Of a stretch of DNA of 64,000 nt, positions 36,000 through 44,942 are shown in pieces (position 1 is the stretch's first letter; each line of letters starts with the position of its first letter). Position numbers and translations under genes: made by a program. Below the pieces are notes generated by a model that was not told the origin of the DNA, searched no databases, and saw only the letters and a program-made list of their open reading frames with translations. Origin of the DNA: Mariprofundus sp. NF (GTDB lineage: Bacteria; Pseudomonadota; Zetaproteobacteria; Mariprofundales; Mariprofundaceae). The stretch spans positions 62,001 to 126,000 of the forward strand of contig NZ_VWNC01000005.1 of the NCBI RefSeq assembly GCF_013387455.1, written 5' to 3'.

Positions 36000-36050
36000 G
36001 GCTTTTTTCATCCTCTGACCTGCCTGTGCTGTCGCAGGATGAAAAAAGCC
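36000..36050. other. Perfect 15-base stem-loop upstream of rpe
   Basis: GGCTTTTTTCATCCT (36000-36014) and AGGATGAAAAAAGCC (36036-36050) pair perfectly around a 21-base loop, and the stem can extend outwards with mismatches (GAATTTGGC/GCCGGATTC). It lies 28 bases before the rpe start and 55 after the cytochrome lipoprotein. The T-run is inside the stem, so as a terminator it could work in both directions; a 5' leader element of rpe is the alternative. A weaker GCAAAA/TTTTGC hairpin stands at 35946-35965. Confidence 0.5.
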
Positions 36051-36077
36051 GGATTCGTTAACTAGGGGAGCCTTTCC

Positions 36078-36746
36078 ATGAAAAAAAGTACTGTAATTGC
36101 ACCGTCCATTCTGTCGGCAGACTTTGCACGACTGGGTGACGAGATCGCTGCTGTTGATAAAGCGGGCGCTGACTGGATTCATTTCGATGTTATGGATGGT
36201 TCATTTGTGCCGCCGATTACCATTGGCGATAACATCTGCAAGGCGATCCGCAGCTATACCGATAAACCGATTGATGTGCATCTGATGGTGAATCATCCCG
36301 ATACACAGGTTGAAGCCTTTGCCAATGCCGGTGCTGATATCATCACTGTGCATCAGGAAGCATGCATTCACCTTGAGCGCACGCTGCAGCTGATTCGCTC
36401 GTATGGTAAGAAAGCAGGTGTCAGTCTGAATCCAGGCACACCGGTATCTACCATTAAGAATGTACTGCACTGCGTTGATCTGGTGCTGCTGATGAGTGTG
36501 AACCCGGGTTACGGCGGTCAGTCTTATATCCATGCGGTAACCGACAAGATTCGTGAAGCACGTAAGATGCTTGATGATGCCGGTTCTGATGCATGGCTGG
36601 AAGTTGATGGTGGTGTCAATGTGAAGACTGCGGCTGAAGTGGGTGGCGCGGGTGCAGATGCGGTAGTAGCCGGTTCTGCAGTTTACAACACGGATGATTA
36701 TGCCAAGGCAATCAAAGAGATCAGAGATCTGGCCGATAACGCATAA
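36078..36746 (+). CDS. rpe: Ribulose-phosphate 3-epimerase
   Basis: Interconverts ribulose 5-phosphate and xylulose 5-phosphate in the pentose-phosphate and Calvin pathways. The 222-residue TIM-barrel protein has IAPSILSADFARLGDE, HFDVMDGSFVPPITIG with metal-binding His/Asp, DVHLMVNHPD, GVSLNPGTP, LLMSVNPGYGGQ and LEVDGGVN. Length is normal. A strong terminator follows at 36787, so transcription ends here and petABC has its own promoter. If the organism is an autotroph it would serve carbon fixation, but no Calvin genes are in the window. Confidence 0.96.
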   Translation: MKKSTVIAPSILSADFARLGDEIAAVDKAGADWIHFDVMDGSFVPPITIGDNICKAIRSYTDKPIDVHLMVNHPDTQVEAFANAGADIITVHQEACIHLERTLQLIRSYGKKAGVSLNPGTPVSTIKNVLHCVDLVLLMSVNPGYGGQSYIHAVTDKIREARKMLDDAGSDAWLEVDGGVNVKTAAEVGGAGADAVVAGSAVYNTDDYAKAIKEIRDLADNA

Positions 36747-36786
36747 GATTAGCCCGTTTTTTAGTAGGGTTAATTCAGATAATCAT

Positions 36787-36820
36787 AACCCGTCAGCCTC
36801 ATGGCTGGCGGGTTTTTTCT
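36787..36820 (+). terminator. Rho-independent terminator after rpe
   Basis: Stem AACCCGTCAGCC / GGCTGGCGGGTT (12 base pairs with one G-T pair), loop TCAT, followed by a run of T. Separates rpe from petABC. Confidence 0.9.
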
Positions 36821-36867
36821 TTTGAAGTGCGCCAGTGAATGGAGTAAGGTTTCACGTTCATTAAAGG

Positions 36868-36896
36868 TTGACCGTCACTATTCTCGCTGATAGTCA
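36868..36896 (+). promoter_or_regulatory. Candidate promoter of petABC
   Basis: TTGACC at 36868-36873, 17-base spacer, TAGTCA at 36891-36896, about 50 bases before the petA ATG and after the rpe terminator. The -35 is good, the -10 only fair. Confidence 0.35.
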
Positions 36897-36943
36897 TGCA
36901 TCCTTTAGATTTAGTCTGAAAATGTACGAGGGGAGGAGAGTCT

Positions 36944-37543
36944 ATGACAGATCAAGCAAATCAGTCGCGCCGTAATTTTCTTTACGTTGCTGCGGGTGGT
37001 TTAGGGGCTGTTGCTGCAGGCGCTACAGTTGTTCCGTTTATCGGCAGTATGTTGCCGGCTGCGGATACACTAGCCGCATCTAAAACAGAGTTTGATGTTT
37101 CTACAGTCGAAGCCGGTCAGCTGGTCACTATTCAGTGGCAGGGTAAACCGGTTTTTGTAGTGCATCGTACACCGGAACTGCTCAAACAGGTGGATGGCCA
37201 CGACGACAAGCTGAAGGATGTAAATTCTGAAGCCATTGCTGAAGTTCAGCAGGAGTGGATGGATACACCGGAAAAACGAAAATATCGTGCGATTAAACCT
37301 GAATACTTGATTGTGGTGGCAAGTTGCACCCATCTTGGTTGTATTCCGTTGTTTAAACCATCTGAAGGCCGTAAAGAGTGGGGCGATTCTGTTCCTGACG
37401 ATTGGGCTGGCGGATGGCATTGCCCATGTCATGGCTCTTACTATGACATTTCAGCACGCGTTATTAATGGTTCACCTGCACCGCACAATTTGCACGTGAT
37501 GCCATACCAATATAAAACCGACACTACAGTAGTGATCGGTTAA
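36944..37543 (+). CDS. petA: Cytochrome bc1 Rieske iron-sulfur subunit
   Basis: Rieske [2Fe-2S] protein of the bc1 complex, 199 residues. A twin-arginine-type signal anchor SRRNFLYVAAGGLGAVAAGA is at about 8-27. The cluster motifs are CTHLGC and CPCHGSYYD, each with one Cys and one His ligand plus the disulfide cysteine. The insertion between them (LFKPSEGRKEWGDSVPDDWAGGW) is the proteobacterial type. Ribosome site GAGGGGAGGAG before the ATG. It is first in petABC. Confidence 0.96.
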   Translation: MTDQANQSRRNFLYVAAGGLGAVAAGATVVPFIGSMLPAADTLAASKTEFDVSTVEAGQLVTIQWQGKPVFVVHRTPELLKQVDGHDDKLKDVNSEAIAEVQQEWMDTPEKRKYRAIKPEYLIVVASCTHLGCIPLFKPSEGRKEWGDSVPDDWAGGWHCPCHGSYYDISARVINGSPAPHNLHVMPYQYKTDTTVVIG

Positions 37544-37560
37544 TTCAGGGGGGAGGTAAA

Positions 37561-38778
37561 GTGTTAGATAAAATTATGAAAACAGACCTGTTCGCCTGGA
37601 TTGACAAGCGAACTGATGCTGGGGCGATTATTAAGTCTCAGTTGACTGAATATCCGGCTCCAAAGAATCTCAACTACATGTGGAACTTCGGTTCCCTGGC
37701 ACTGCTGGTGCTGGTGCTGCAGATTCTGACCGGTATTTTCCTTGTGATGTATTACAAGCCATCAGCAGAAGCGACATTCGGTGGATTCACCGTCGCCTTC
37801 GATTCGGTGGAACGCATCATGCGAGATGTGAACTTCGGCTGGCTGATCCGCTACATGCATGCGGTTGGTGCTTCAATGTTCTTTGTTGTGGTCTATATGC
37901 ATATCGGCCGCGGCATGTACTACGGTTCATTTAAAGCTCCGCGTGAGCTGCTGTGGATTATTGGTGTTGTGATTCTGCTGATTATGCAGGGTGCTGCATT
38001 CTTCGGTTATCTGCTGCCTTGGGGGCAGATGTCCTTCTGGGGTGCTACCGTGATTACCAACCTGTTCGGTGCGATTCCGGTATTGGGTGAGTATATCGGC
38101 CAGGTTCTGGTCGGTGGTTTTGCAGTTGGTGATCCAACGCTGAACCGCTTCTTCTCACTGCATTATCTGTTCCCACTGCTGCTGGCAGCGATTGTTGGTG
38201 GCCATATCCATGCACTGCATGTGGTTCACTCCAACAACCCTGAAGGTATCGATCTGCACAAGCCTGAAGAGATGATTCCTTTCCATCCTTATTACACACT
38301 TAAGGATGCGTTCGGCGTTGCTTTCTTCCTGCTCTTCTACTGCTACATCGTATTCTTCAACCCTCAGATGAGTGGTTACTTCATTGAAGTGGATAACTAT
38401 GTACCTGCGAACAACCTGCAGACGCCTGCTCATATTGCGCCGGTCTGGTACCTGACGCCTTGGTACACGATCCTGCGTTCGTTTGAGAGCAAGCTCTTGG
38501 GTGTTGCTGCGATGGGTGGTTCACTTGCGATTCTGTTCGTGTTGCCATTCCTCTGCAGATCAGCAGTGCGTTCGGCACGTTATCGTCCGGTCTACAAGAT
38601 CATGGTGATTATGTTCTTCATCGATGTGATTGTACTGGGTTACTGTGGTCACTCTGCACCAACTGCAACACTTAAAGTTGTAGGTCAGATTGCAACTGCA
38701 TACTACTTCCTCTTCTTCTTCGCGCTGCCGTTGCTGCCGAAATTCGAGAAGACGAAACCAGTGCCGGAGGGGATTTAA
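37561..38778 (+). CDS. petB: Cytochrome b of the bc1 complex
   Basis: Eight-helix di-haem cytochrome b, 405 residues, with GTG start at 37561 behind GGGGGAGG. Helix B/D histidine ligands are in YMHAVGASMFFVVVYMH and GGHIHALHVVHSNNP. The quinol site shows GYLLPWGQMSFWGATVITNL and the ef-loop PEWY-equivalent, here APVWYLTPWY: PVWY replaces the usual PEWY, a variation also known in some bacteria. Its gene follows petA after 17 bases and ends one base before petC. Confidence 0.96.
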   Translation: MLDKIMKTDLFAWIDKRTDAGAIIKSQLTEYPAPKNLNYMWNFGSLALLVLVLQILTGIFLVMYYKPSAEATFGGFTVAFDSVERIMRDVNFGWLIRYMHAVGASMFFVVVYMHIGRGMYYGSFKAPRELLWIIGVVILLIMQGAAFFGYLLPWGQMSFWGATVITNLFGAIPVLGEYIGQVLVGGFAVGDPTLNRFFSLHYLFPLLLAAIVGGHIHALHVVHSNNPEGIDLHKPEEMIPFHPYYTLKDAFGVAFFLLFYCYIVFFNPQMSGYFIEVDNYVPANNLQTPAHIAPVWYLTPWYTILRSFESKLLGVAAMGGSLAILFVLPFLCRSAVRSARYRPVYKIMVIMFFIDVIVLGYCGHSAPTATLKVVGQIATAYYFLFFFALPLLPKFEKTKPVPEGI

Positions 38779-38779
38779 C

Positions 38780-39472
38780 ATGAAGATGACTAAATTCGTG
38801 ATGGCAGCGGTTGCTGCAATGGTAATGGGTTTCTCATCTCAGGCAGTGGCCAGTGGTGGCGGTGCTCACCTTGAGCATGCCAATGTTGATGTAAGTGATC
38901 AGGAGCAGATCCGTCGTGGTCTGACTGTATTCACTGACGTCTGTATGGGTTGTCACTCAGCTAAGTACATCACCTACCGTGGTCTGATGGCTTATCCTGA
39001 AATCGGCCTGAGCCGTGAAGCGGTGGATGAACTGCGTGGTGAGAAATCACTGATGAGCGGCATGATCTCTGATCTGTCGATTGAAGATGCAGTGGTTTCC
39101 TATGGTAAGGCTCCGCCTGATCTGTCTCTGATTGTTCCTGGCCGTCGTGGTGGTGCTGACTATGTCTATTCACTGCTGATCGGTTATGAGCATGATCCTG
39201 AAGGTAAGGTTCCTGATGGTAACTGGAACAAGGTGTTCCCGGGTAACCGTATCGCCATGCCGGATCCACTTTCATGGCTGGATCATGATGAAGATGAGAC
39301 TGCTGAGCTGAAACAGCAGGCTGAAGATGTGGCTGCATTCCTGGCTTTCATCGGTGATCCGCATCAGAACACCCGCCGCGCTATTGGTTGCTGGGTGATG
39401 GGCTTCCTGCTGCTTCTGACTCTGGTTCTCTGGCGTCTGAAAGTAGAAGTCTGGAAAGATATCAAACACTGA
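38780..39472 (+). CDS. petC: Cytochrome c1 of the bc1 complex
   Basis: A 230-residue c-type haem subunit. A signal peptide of about 26 residues (cleavage after AVASG) is followed by the haem motif CMGCHS and, near the C-terminus, NRIAMPDPLSW with the methionine ligand, then the membrane anchor GCWVMGFLLLLTLVLWRLKVE. The start ATG at 38780 is one base after the petB stop; the longer frame from 38690 is inside petB. A strong terminator follows. Confidence 0.95.
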   Translation: MKMTKFVMAAVAAMVMGFSSQAVASGGGAHLEHANVDVSDQEQIRRGLTVFTDVCMGCHSAKYITYRGLMAYPEIGLSREAVDELRGEKSLMSGMISDLSIEDAVVSYGKAPPDLSLIVPGRRGGADYVYSLLIGYEHDPEGKVPDGNWNKVFPGNRIAMPDPLSWLDHDEDETAELKQQAEDVAAFLAFIGDPHQNTRRAIGCWVMGFLLLLTLVLWRLKVEVWKDIKH

Positions 39473-39500
39473 TCTGAATAGTTCAGTCGCAAAATAGAGA

Positions 39501-39528
39501 GGCCCGCCATTATGGCGGGCCTTTTTTG
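39501..39528 (+). terminator. Rho-independent terminator after petABC
   Basis: GGCCCGCCAT / ATGGCGGGCC stem with a minimal loop around base 39511, followed by TTTTTTG. Ends the petABC operon. Confidence 0.92.
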
Positions 39529-39678
39529 TTGTCAGCTGTTTCGTATTTTATTGTCGATTCCTACCTTGAGTGAGCAGATGTTGCTGAGCTGGAATTAATG
39601 TTGTTCATTTTAGTGTAAGCTTTTCACTATAACTCCGGTCTAATTATAATGATCCTAATCAGTGGTGGAGGAGGGAGT

Positions 39679-40941
39679 ATGTTCAACCATAAAACATTGA
39701 TATCCATCTCTATCTTATTCCTAAGTGGCTGTGCCTCAGCTCCTGTACTGATGCCTACACCAAACATGTACAGTGGGGAAAAAGGATATCCCGACGCTGA
39801 CATTACGGTGGAGCATAAGAGCTCCCGCATTGACCTGCTCTATGTGACAGATCGTCTGCCAGATCCTGAAAAGAGGCAGCTTGAATATGGCAGTGGTCGC
39901 TCTGCATCAGTCGCTTTTGGTTCGGCCACAGTTGATATCGGAGATGATGTTAGCTGGGATCAACTTGTAAAAGATAGTCAGTCTGCATCCAGAAGTAGCT
40001 CGCATGAATTAAGCGTAAGCAAGCGCATCGAACAGGGCAGGTTTCCTGAAACCCCACATGCATTCTCCATAGTGGCTGGCAGGCCTGTAACCAATCCGGA
40101 TGTAGAGGCGGCGTTTAAAAAAACTGCAGCCCAATTTAAACAAGAGATAGCCCGACGTCTGAGCCTTACGCAGCGTAAAGATGTGGTTATCTTTATCCAC
40201 GGCTTCAATAACTCTTTCGATGATGCAGCCGCCAGTCTGGCAGAGATATGGCATTTCAGTGGCAGGCAAGGGGTGCCACTGCTCTACACATGGCCGGCAG
40301 CACATGGTGGCCTGTTTGGTTATTTCGTTGATCGGGAGTCTGGTGAATTTACGGTATTTCATCTGAAGAAGATGCTTAAACTCCTGGCATCAATCAATGA
40401 GATAGAGAACATCCACATTATCGCACACAGCCGAGGCACAGATGTCACTACAACGGCATTAAGAGAGCTTATGATCGAGAGCCGGGCTGCGGGTAAAAGG
40501 CCGTTAGAGGACCTGCGCATCAAAAACCTGATATTGGCTGCGCCTGATCTTGATTTCGGTGTCATGCGCCAGCGCTTGATGGCTGAAAAGTTTGGCCCTG
40601 CCATCGGTCAAATCACCATATATACCGCCCAAACCGACAATGCTCTGAATATTTCAGAATCGCTTATGACAGGACTGCGTCTGGGCAAACTGGAATCGAA
40701 GAATTTCAGCGACACTGAAAGGCAGATATTTGCCTCGGTTAAAAATGTCAGTTTTATCAATGTACTCGATGTTGGAAGTTTTATCAGTCACGCCTATTTT
40801 CTTGATAGCCCATCAGCCAGTTCAGATTTGATCCGTGTGCTGCGCGACAGCAGTAAACCAGGAAGCAAAAACAGACCACTGATTCATAAAGAGGACAACT
40901 TCTGGGAGATGCCTGCTGACTACCCTAACAACAGAGAGTAA
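39679..40941 (+). CDS. Alpha/beta-hydrolase lipoprotein (DUF900-like)
   Basis: A 420-residue lipoprotein, ATG at 39679 behind GGAGGAGGGAG. The leader ends in LFLSGC (lipid Cys18). The mature protein has an alpha/beta-hydrolase core of the DUF900 kind: VVIFIHGFNNSFDDAAASLA (oxyanion loop), YTWPAAHGG, and a nucleophile elbow HIIAHSRGTDVTTTAL with Ser in AHSRG. A possible acid and histidine lie in AAPDLDF and FISHAYF. Substrate unknown; lipase or esterase activity at the envelope is a guess. It stands alone, followed by a convergent AraC-type regulator. Confidence 0.85.
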   Translation: MFNHKTLISISILFLSGCASAPVLMPTPNMYSGEKGYPDADITVEHKSSRIDLLYVTDRLPDPEKRQLEYGSGRSASVAFGSATVDIGDDVSWDQLVKDSQSASRSSSHELSVSKRIEQGRFPETPHAFSIVAGRPVTNPDVEAAFKKTAAQFKQEIARRLSLTQRKDVVIFIHGFNNSFDDAAASLAEIWHFSGRQGVPLLYTWPAAHGGLFGYFVDRESGEFTVFHLKKMLKLLASINEIENIHIIAHSRGTDVTTTALRELMIESRAAGKRPLEDLRIKNLILAAPDLDFGVMRQRLMAEKFGPAIGQITIYTAQTDNALNISESLMTGLRLGKLESKNFSDTERQIFASVKNVSFINVLDVGSFISHAYFLDSPSASSDLIRVLRDSSKPGSKNRPLIHKEDNFWEMPADYPNNRE

Positions 40942-40947
40942 GGCTAA

Positions 40948-41850
40948 CTACTTGCGTAGCTCCTTGGGGGAGTAACCGAACTGCTGTTTAAAAGCTTTGT
41001 TCAAGCCCATCTGTGTTCTGTAACCCACCTTTTTGGCAATGGCCCTGTATGACAGGCCGGTATTACGGATCAGTGAGCGGGCTTTGTTCATCCGCCACAT
41101 GGTGAGATATGTCATCGGAGACATACCCACGCATTTACGGAAATTGGCAGTGAATGCAGAGCGGGACATGTAAGCGCCTTCAGCCATCTCATCCAGTGTC
41201 CACGCTTTGCCGGGATTGAGGTGGATCTCTTTTAAGATATCGCCTACCCGAGTCATAGCCGGGGCATTGTAAAAGCTGTCTACATGTCTGTTGCCGCTGA
41301 AATATTGTTGCAGAAGTTGGATGAACAGTATTTCGTAGAGTCGGTCGATTAAAATATCCGTGCCACCATATCCGTTGCTAATCGCTGTGTGGATAAGGTG
41401 AGCAACATGTGGATGAAATGCTTCTGAGCTATGGATGCTGGAGAATTTAACGTGCATTAATTCAGGTAGCGATGTGAATAGCGGGTGCTGGAAATCATCC
41501 TTGGTGAGGAAAACACCGCATAGAACCTGCTGCTCTGCATCGGCATCAGAGATCTCTGTCGGCATGCAGGTCTCATCGGGCACAATGGTCATTTTTGTAC
41601 ACTCAGACTCCGGGGAGCTGGCAATAAAATGGCCTGTTCCAGAAGGCAGAAAGATAACATCACCGGCTTCAAGCTTAGTGAATGATTTCTGATTCTCGGT
41701 AGCGATCCATGCTGTTCCACGCATCAGATAGTGAAAGACTGGCAGGTCTATAGCCTGATAATGGACACCCCATTCGCCAGCCATATTGGCACGCATAAAG
41801 ACATTGCCCGTAAAACGAAGCGTGTGCAAAACATCCGAAATAATATCCAT
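40948..41850 (-). CDS. AraC-family transcriptional regulator with cupin sensor domain
   Basis: A 300-residue regulator. The N-terminal half is a cupin (AraC_binding/cupin_6 type, with FHYLMRGTAWIATE and LEAGDVIFLPSGTGHFI). The C-terminal 100 residues hold two helix-turn-helix motifs (WTLDEMAEGAYMSRSAFTANFRKCVGMSPMTYL and LSYRAIAKKVGYRTQMGLNKAFKQQFGYSPKE). It is divergent from the ECF sigma gene with a 176-base gap, so it may control that cluster. The ligand is not known. Length and order are standard. Confidence 0.92.
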   Translation of the reverse strand: MDIISDVLHTLRFTGNVFMRANMAGEWGVHYQAIDLPVFHYLMRGTAWIATENQKSFTKLEAGDVIFLPSGTGHFIASSPESECTKMTIVPDETCMPTEISDADAEQQVLCGVFLTKDDFQHPLFTSLPELMHVKFSSIHSSEAFHPHVAHLIHTAISNGYGGTDILIDRLYEILFIQLLQQYFSGNRHVDSFYNAPAMTRVGDILKEIHLNPGKAWTLDEMAEGAYMSRSAFTANFRKCVGMSPMTYLTMWRMNKARSLIRNTGLSYRAIAKKVGYRTQMGLNKAFKQQFGYSPKELRK

Positions 41851-42026
41851 ACCGTAGATTACATCATCGCTTCCATATGAGAAACATCATGAGTTTATGA
41901 TTATCTGAGTTTAGCTGATCGGACTATAAAAGAGTCCATTCGACCATATTATGTTTAAGGGTATTGAATATTAATGCCATAAGTTTCAATAATCCCGAGG
42001 CCTAGGATTCAATAAGGGGATGATTT

Positions 42027-42581
42027 GTGGTCACAGAGAGTAACTTTCAATCATGTGTAACAGAACATAGGGATTATCTGTTTGGTTTTGCGATATCACG
42101 ACTGTTCGATGAAGAGGCTGCCTTAGATCTTGTTCAGGAAACTTATTTGGCAGCATGGAAAAACAGGCTGACATTTGATGGAAGGTCAGCTTTGCGCACA
42201 TGGTTGGTCGGCATTCTTAAGCATAAGATTAATGATCATATTCGCTACCTGATTCGCCAGAGGGATTTGATGCGTGAGATCGAAGTTGAAACAGTCCTTG
42301 ATAATAACAGTGATAATAACTACTGGCTGCAGCATCTCCCTGAACGGCAAAACTGCCCTGAATTACAACTCCATAATCGGCAGCTAAGTGAGGTGCTGCT
42401 CTTCTGTATTAATCGACTGCCTGCAATGCAGAAGGAGCTGTTCCTTCAACGGGAACTGGGTCATCACGATACTACATCGATTTGTCAGATTCATGAAATT
42501 ACATCAGGGCATGCTTATGTGCTGTTTCATCGCGCCAGAACTGCATTGAAAGAGGGGTTGGAAACTCACTGGCTTACGTGA
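42027..42581 (+). CDS. ECF-type RNA polymerase sigma factor
   Basis: A 184-residue sigma factor with region 2 (HRDYLFGFAISRLFDEEAALDLVQETYLAAWKN, then RTWLVGILKHKINDHIR) and a helix-turn-helix region 4 (LPAMQKELFLQRELGHHDTTSI... to YVLFHRARTALKEGL). There is no region 1.1 or 3. The start is GTG at 42027 with AAGGGGA 6 bases before it. No obvious anti-sigma gene is adjacent; the next gene encodes a multi-pass membrane protein that could fill that role, but its sequence shows no zinc anti-sigma motif. It heads a five-gene plus-strand cluster. Confidence 0.9.
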   Translation: MVTESNFQSCVTEHRDYLFGFAISRLFDEEAALDLVQETYLAAWKNRLTFDGRSALRTWLVGILKHKINDHIRYLIRQRDLMREIEVETVLDNNSDNNYWLQHLPERQNCPELQLHNRQLSEVLLFCINRLPAMQKELFLQRELGHHDTTSICQIHEITSGHAYVLFHRARTALKEGLETHWLT

Positions 42582-42676
42582 GAGACCAGACAAAAGTGAT
42601 AAGGGGAGTTCTGGATATATTCTTTTGTAAGCTATCAGGCCTCTGCCCGACTCATCTGTTTTATTAAGGAGAGAAG

Positions 42677-43336
42677 ATGGGAATTGATAATAGACAACAA
42701 CTTGTTATTGCCGGAGTGATTGGACTGATCGCTGCTGTTCTTGTGGGCGCAGGAGAGTTCCTGCTGCATTTTGATCCCTTGGGGCGCTTTGGTGAGGCTG
42801 GTGGTTATGCATTCATGCAGGGCATTGATGCAGGGAGAGCATCCGTCGGTCATTTCATAGGCGTGCTTGCCGCTCCGCTATATATTATTGGCTTCTGGCA
42901 CATCATGAAGATGTTGGAACCGGCCAATCGCATGGCATCACGTATTGCATTTGCCATTATGTCGTATGGCATCATCATCGGTGCAGTCTGGATCGGCTCC
43001 CGTTCGAGCGTAAGCGGGCTTATCAATTTCAGTGATGTCTCAAGCGTTTCATCTCTGATTGCAGCCTATGAGTTGCGTTACGAAAACCTGCTGCAGATAA
43101 CACGCCTTGCTGTATTGGGATTTTCAGTGATCTTTGTCTGGCTGGTGTTCTCCGGACGTAGCCATTATCCGCGCTGGGTAGCAGGGCTTAATCCTATTCT
43201 GCTTATTCTGGTCAGCTTTGCTATCTGGGCTGTTGCACCGGCTGTTGGCATCTACCTGATGCCTATTGCACTGAATGTTGCATTTGCGGTGCTGTTTGTG
43301 TTCTCAATTTTTTATTCTAAAAGTATCAAGGGGTAG
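42677..43336 (+). CDS. Multi-pass membrane protein of the ECF cluster (DUF6796-like)
   Basis: A 219-residue membrane protein with about six helices. The opening runs NRQQLVIAGVIGLIAAVLVGAGEFLLHFDPLGRFGEAGGYAF, then HFIGVLAAPLYIIGFWHIMKML. I tentatively relate it to a family of uncharacterised six-helix proteins (DUF6796-like); no function is known. It starts 95 bases after the sigma gene behind AAGGAGAG and ends four bases before the FG-GAP gene, so it is likely cotranscribed with that. Confidence 0.6.
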   Translation: MGIDNRQQLVIAGVIGLIAAVLVGAGEFLLHFDPLGRFGEAGGYAFMQGIDAGRASVGHFIGVLAAPLYIIGFWHIMKMLEPANRMASRIAFAIMSYGIIIGAVWIGSRSSVSGLINFSDVSSVSSLIAAYELRYENLLQITRLAVLGFSVIFVWLVFSGRSHYPRWVAGLNPILLILVSFAIWAVAPAVGIYLMPIALNVAFAVLFVFSIFYSKSIKG

Positions 43337-43340
43337 AGAT

Positions 43341-44939
43341 ATGCGTATATTAAAAAGGCTTTTGCTTACTGTTGTAGCTTTGGTGATCCTCATTATGGCC
43401 ATGCTGACAGGTAAATCCATGATGGACAGACAGGATGATTATGATGTTGATCTGACCGGTGTTGAGGTGCCAACCTTTACGGCATCAGCCATTGCTTTCA
43501 ATCAGGGTAACGACTTTACAGTCAGCCTGCCTTTTCTGGCATCGGCCATCATTGATATTGATGGCGATGGCATCGAAGAGCTGTTTTTAGGTGGTGGACA
43601 AAATAACCCGGACGGGCTCTTCAAGTTTAAAAATAATCAGCTGGTCGCCATAGAGGGCGCTGCCGGTCTTACCAAAGGCAATGCTGCCAGTTATGGAAGT
43701 GTCGTTCTGGATGTGAACGGTGATGGTAGTCAGGATCTTCTCGTGGCGCGCCAGGACGGTATCTGGCTACATCAGAACAATCAGGGTTCATTCACTTCAA
43801 CCAAGCTTAATGCAGCCATGCCTGATGGCACCGTGCCGCTCTCTATCGCTATTGCTGACCTGAATCGTGACGGTGCCTTTGATATGTATGTTGCAGGTTA
43901 TATTCGTCATGATCTGGTTGAAGGTCAGAACCTGTTTCGTGAAGGGTACGGTGGCTCAAGCCGACTGTTTATCAATAACGGTGACAACACCTTTACCGAC
44001 ATGACCGATCAGGCAGGGCTCACTTATAAACATAACACCTTTCAGTCGGCCTTCATCGACATTGATCGCGATGGCAAAGAGGATTTGATTGTTGCCCATG
44101 ACACAGGCCACGTTGTGACCTGGCGAAACCTGGGTGGCATGAAGTTTGAGCGGGTAAGCAACCCTAATACGAATGAATTCAGCTATCCGATGGGTCTGGG
44201 TATCACCGATCTGGGTAACGATGGGCTGGTTGACTTCTTCTTCTCCAATGTTGGCTCAACGCCACCTAATTTCATGATTCGTGGTGACCTCACTGATGAG
44301 CAGGTGAGTAACTGGAAATGGATGTTGTTTCAAAACAGAGGCGGCTTTAAATTTGAAGATGTCGCCGCCAAGGTCAAGATCGCTGACTATGAGTTCTCAT
44401 GGGGCGGCGTGTTTGAAGATCTCAATCTTGATGGCATGGAAGACCTGCTCGTTTCTGAGAACTATATCGGCTTGCCGCCTCATAAAGTGCCATTCCTTCG
44501 CTTGAACGGGCGCCTGCTGTTGCAAAAAGCCAATGGTGAATTTGCTCCGGCAGAAAAAGAGGCGGGCGTGATCAACCAGACCTATTCGATTTCACCGCTG
44601 ACTGCAGACTTCAATGGTGATGGTCGCCCTGACATTGTGCATGCCAACCTCAATGGCGATTCCAAACTATTTCTCAGCCATGCCGGAAAAGGCAACTATC
44701 TGAAGGTGGAGTTGCCTCATACGGTGGGCTCAATTGGCGCCACGGTTACCGTCAAGCTTACGGATGGTCGTACACTGAGTCGCCCCTATGTTTCCGGCGA
44801 GGGGCTCTGCTCAGATAGCTCGCGAATCATCATTTTTGGTTTGCGTGATGAGAAGGTCTCGGAGATCAATGTATCCTATCTCAATGGCAAAGTGGTAAGC
44901 AAAAACGGTTCATTTGATAATACACTGGTTCGTTTCTAA
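43341..44939 (+). CDS. FG-GAP/VCBS-repeat protein with C-terminal ASPIC/UnbV domain
   Basis: A 532-residue exported or membrane-anchored protein; signal anchor at about 5-22 (LLLTVVALVILIMAML). The body has repeated FG-GAP/VCBS motifs with Ca-binding DxDxDG loops: IIDIDGDGIEELF, VLDVNGDGSQDLLV, IADLNRDGAFDMYV, FIDIDRDGKEDLIV, FEDLNLDGMEDLL, ADFNGDGRPDIV. They would form a beta-propeller. The last 75 residues (VGSIGATVTVKLTDGRT, then PYVSGEGLCSD) match the ASPIC/UnbV domain often found with such propellers. Ligand is unknown. The start is the ATG at 43341; a longer frame is inside the previous gene. Confidence 0.88.
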   Translation: MRILKRLLLTVVALVILIMAMLTGKSMMDRQDDYDVDLTGVEVPTFTASAIAFNQGNDFTVSLPFLASAIIDIDGDGIEELFLGGGQNNPDGLFKFKNNQLVAIEGAAGLTKGNAASYGSVVLDVNGDGSQDLLVARQDGIWLHQNNQGSFTSTKLNAAMPDGTVPLSIAIADLNRDGAFDMYVAGYIRHDLVEGQNLFREGYGGSSRLFINNGDNTFTDMTDQAGLTYKHNTFQSAFIDIDRDGKEDLIVAHDTGHVVTWRNLGGMKFERVSNPNTNEFSYPMGLGITDLGNDGLVDFFFSNVGSTPPNFMIRGDLTDEQVSNWKWMLFQNRGGFKFEDVAAKVKIADYEFSWGGVFEDLNLDGMEDLLVSENYIGLPPHKVPFLRLNGRLLLQKANGEFAPAEKEAGVINQTYSISPLTADFNGDGRPDIVHANLNGDSKLFLSHAGKGNYLKVELPHTVGSIGATVTVKLTDGRTLSRPYVSGEGLCSDSSRIIIFGLRDEKVSEINVSYLNGKVVSKNGSFDNTLVRF

Positions 44940-44942
44940 ATT

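Noticed and set aside
38690-38780. Longer start for cytochrome c1
   Set aside because: The extra codons lie within petB in another frame; the signal peptide begins properly at 38780.
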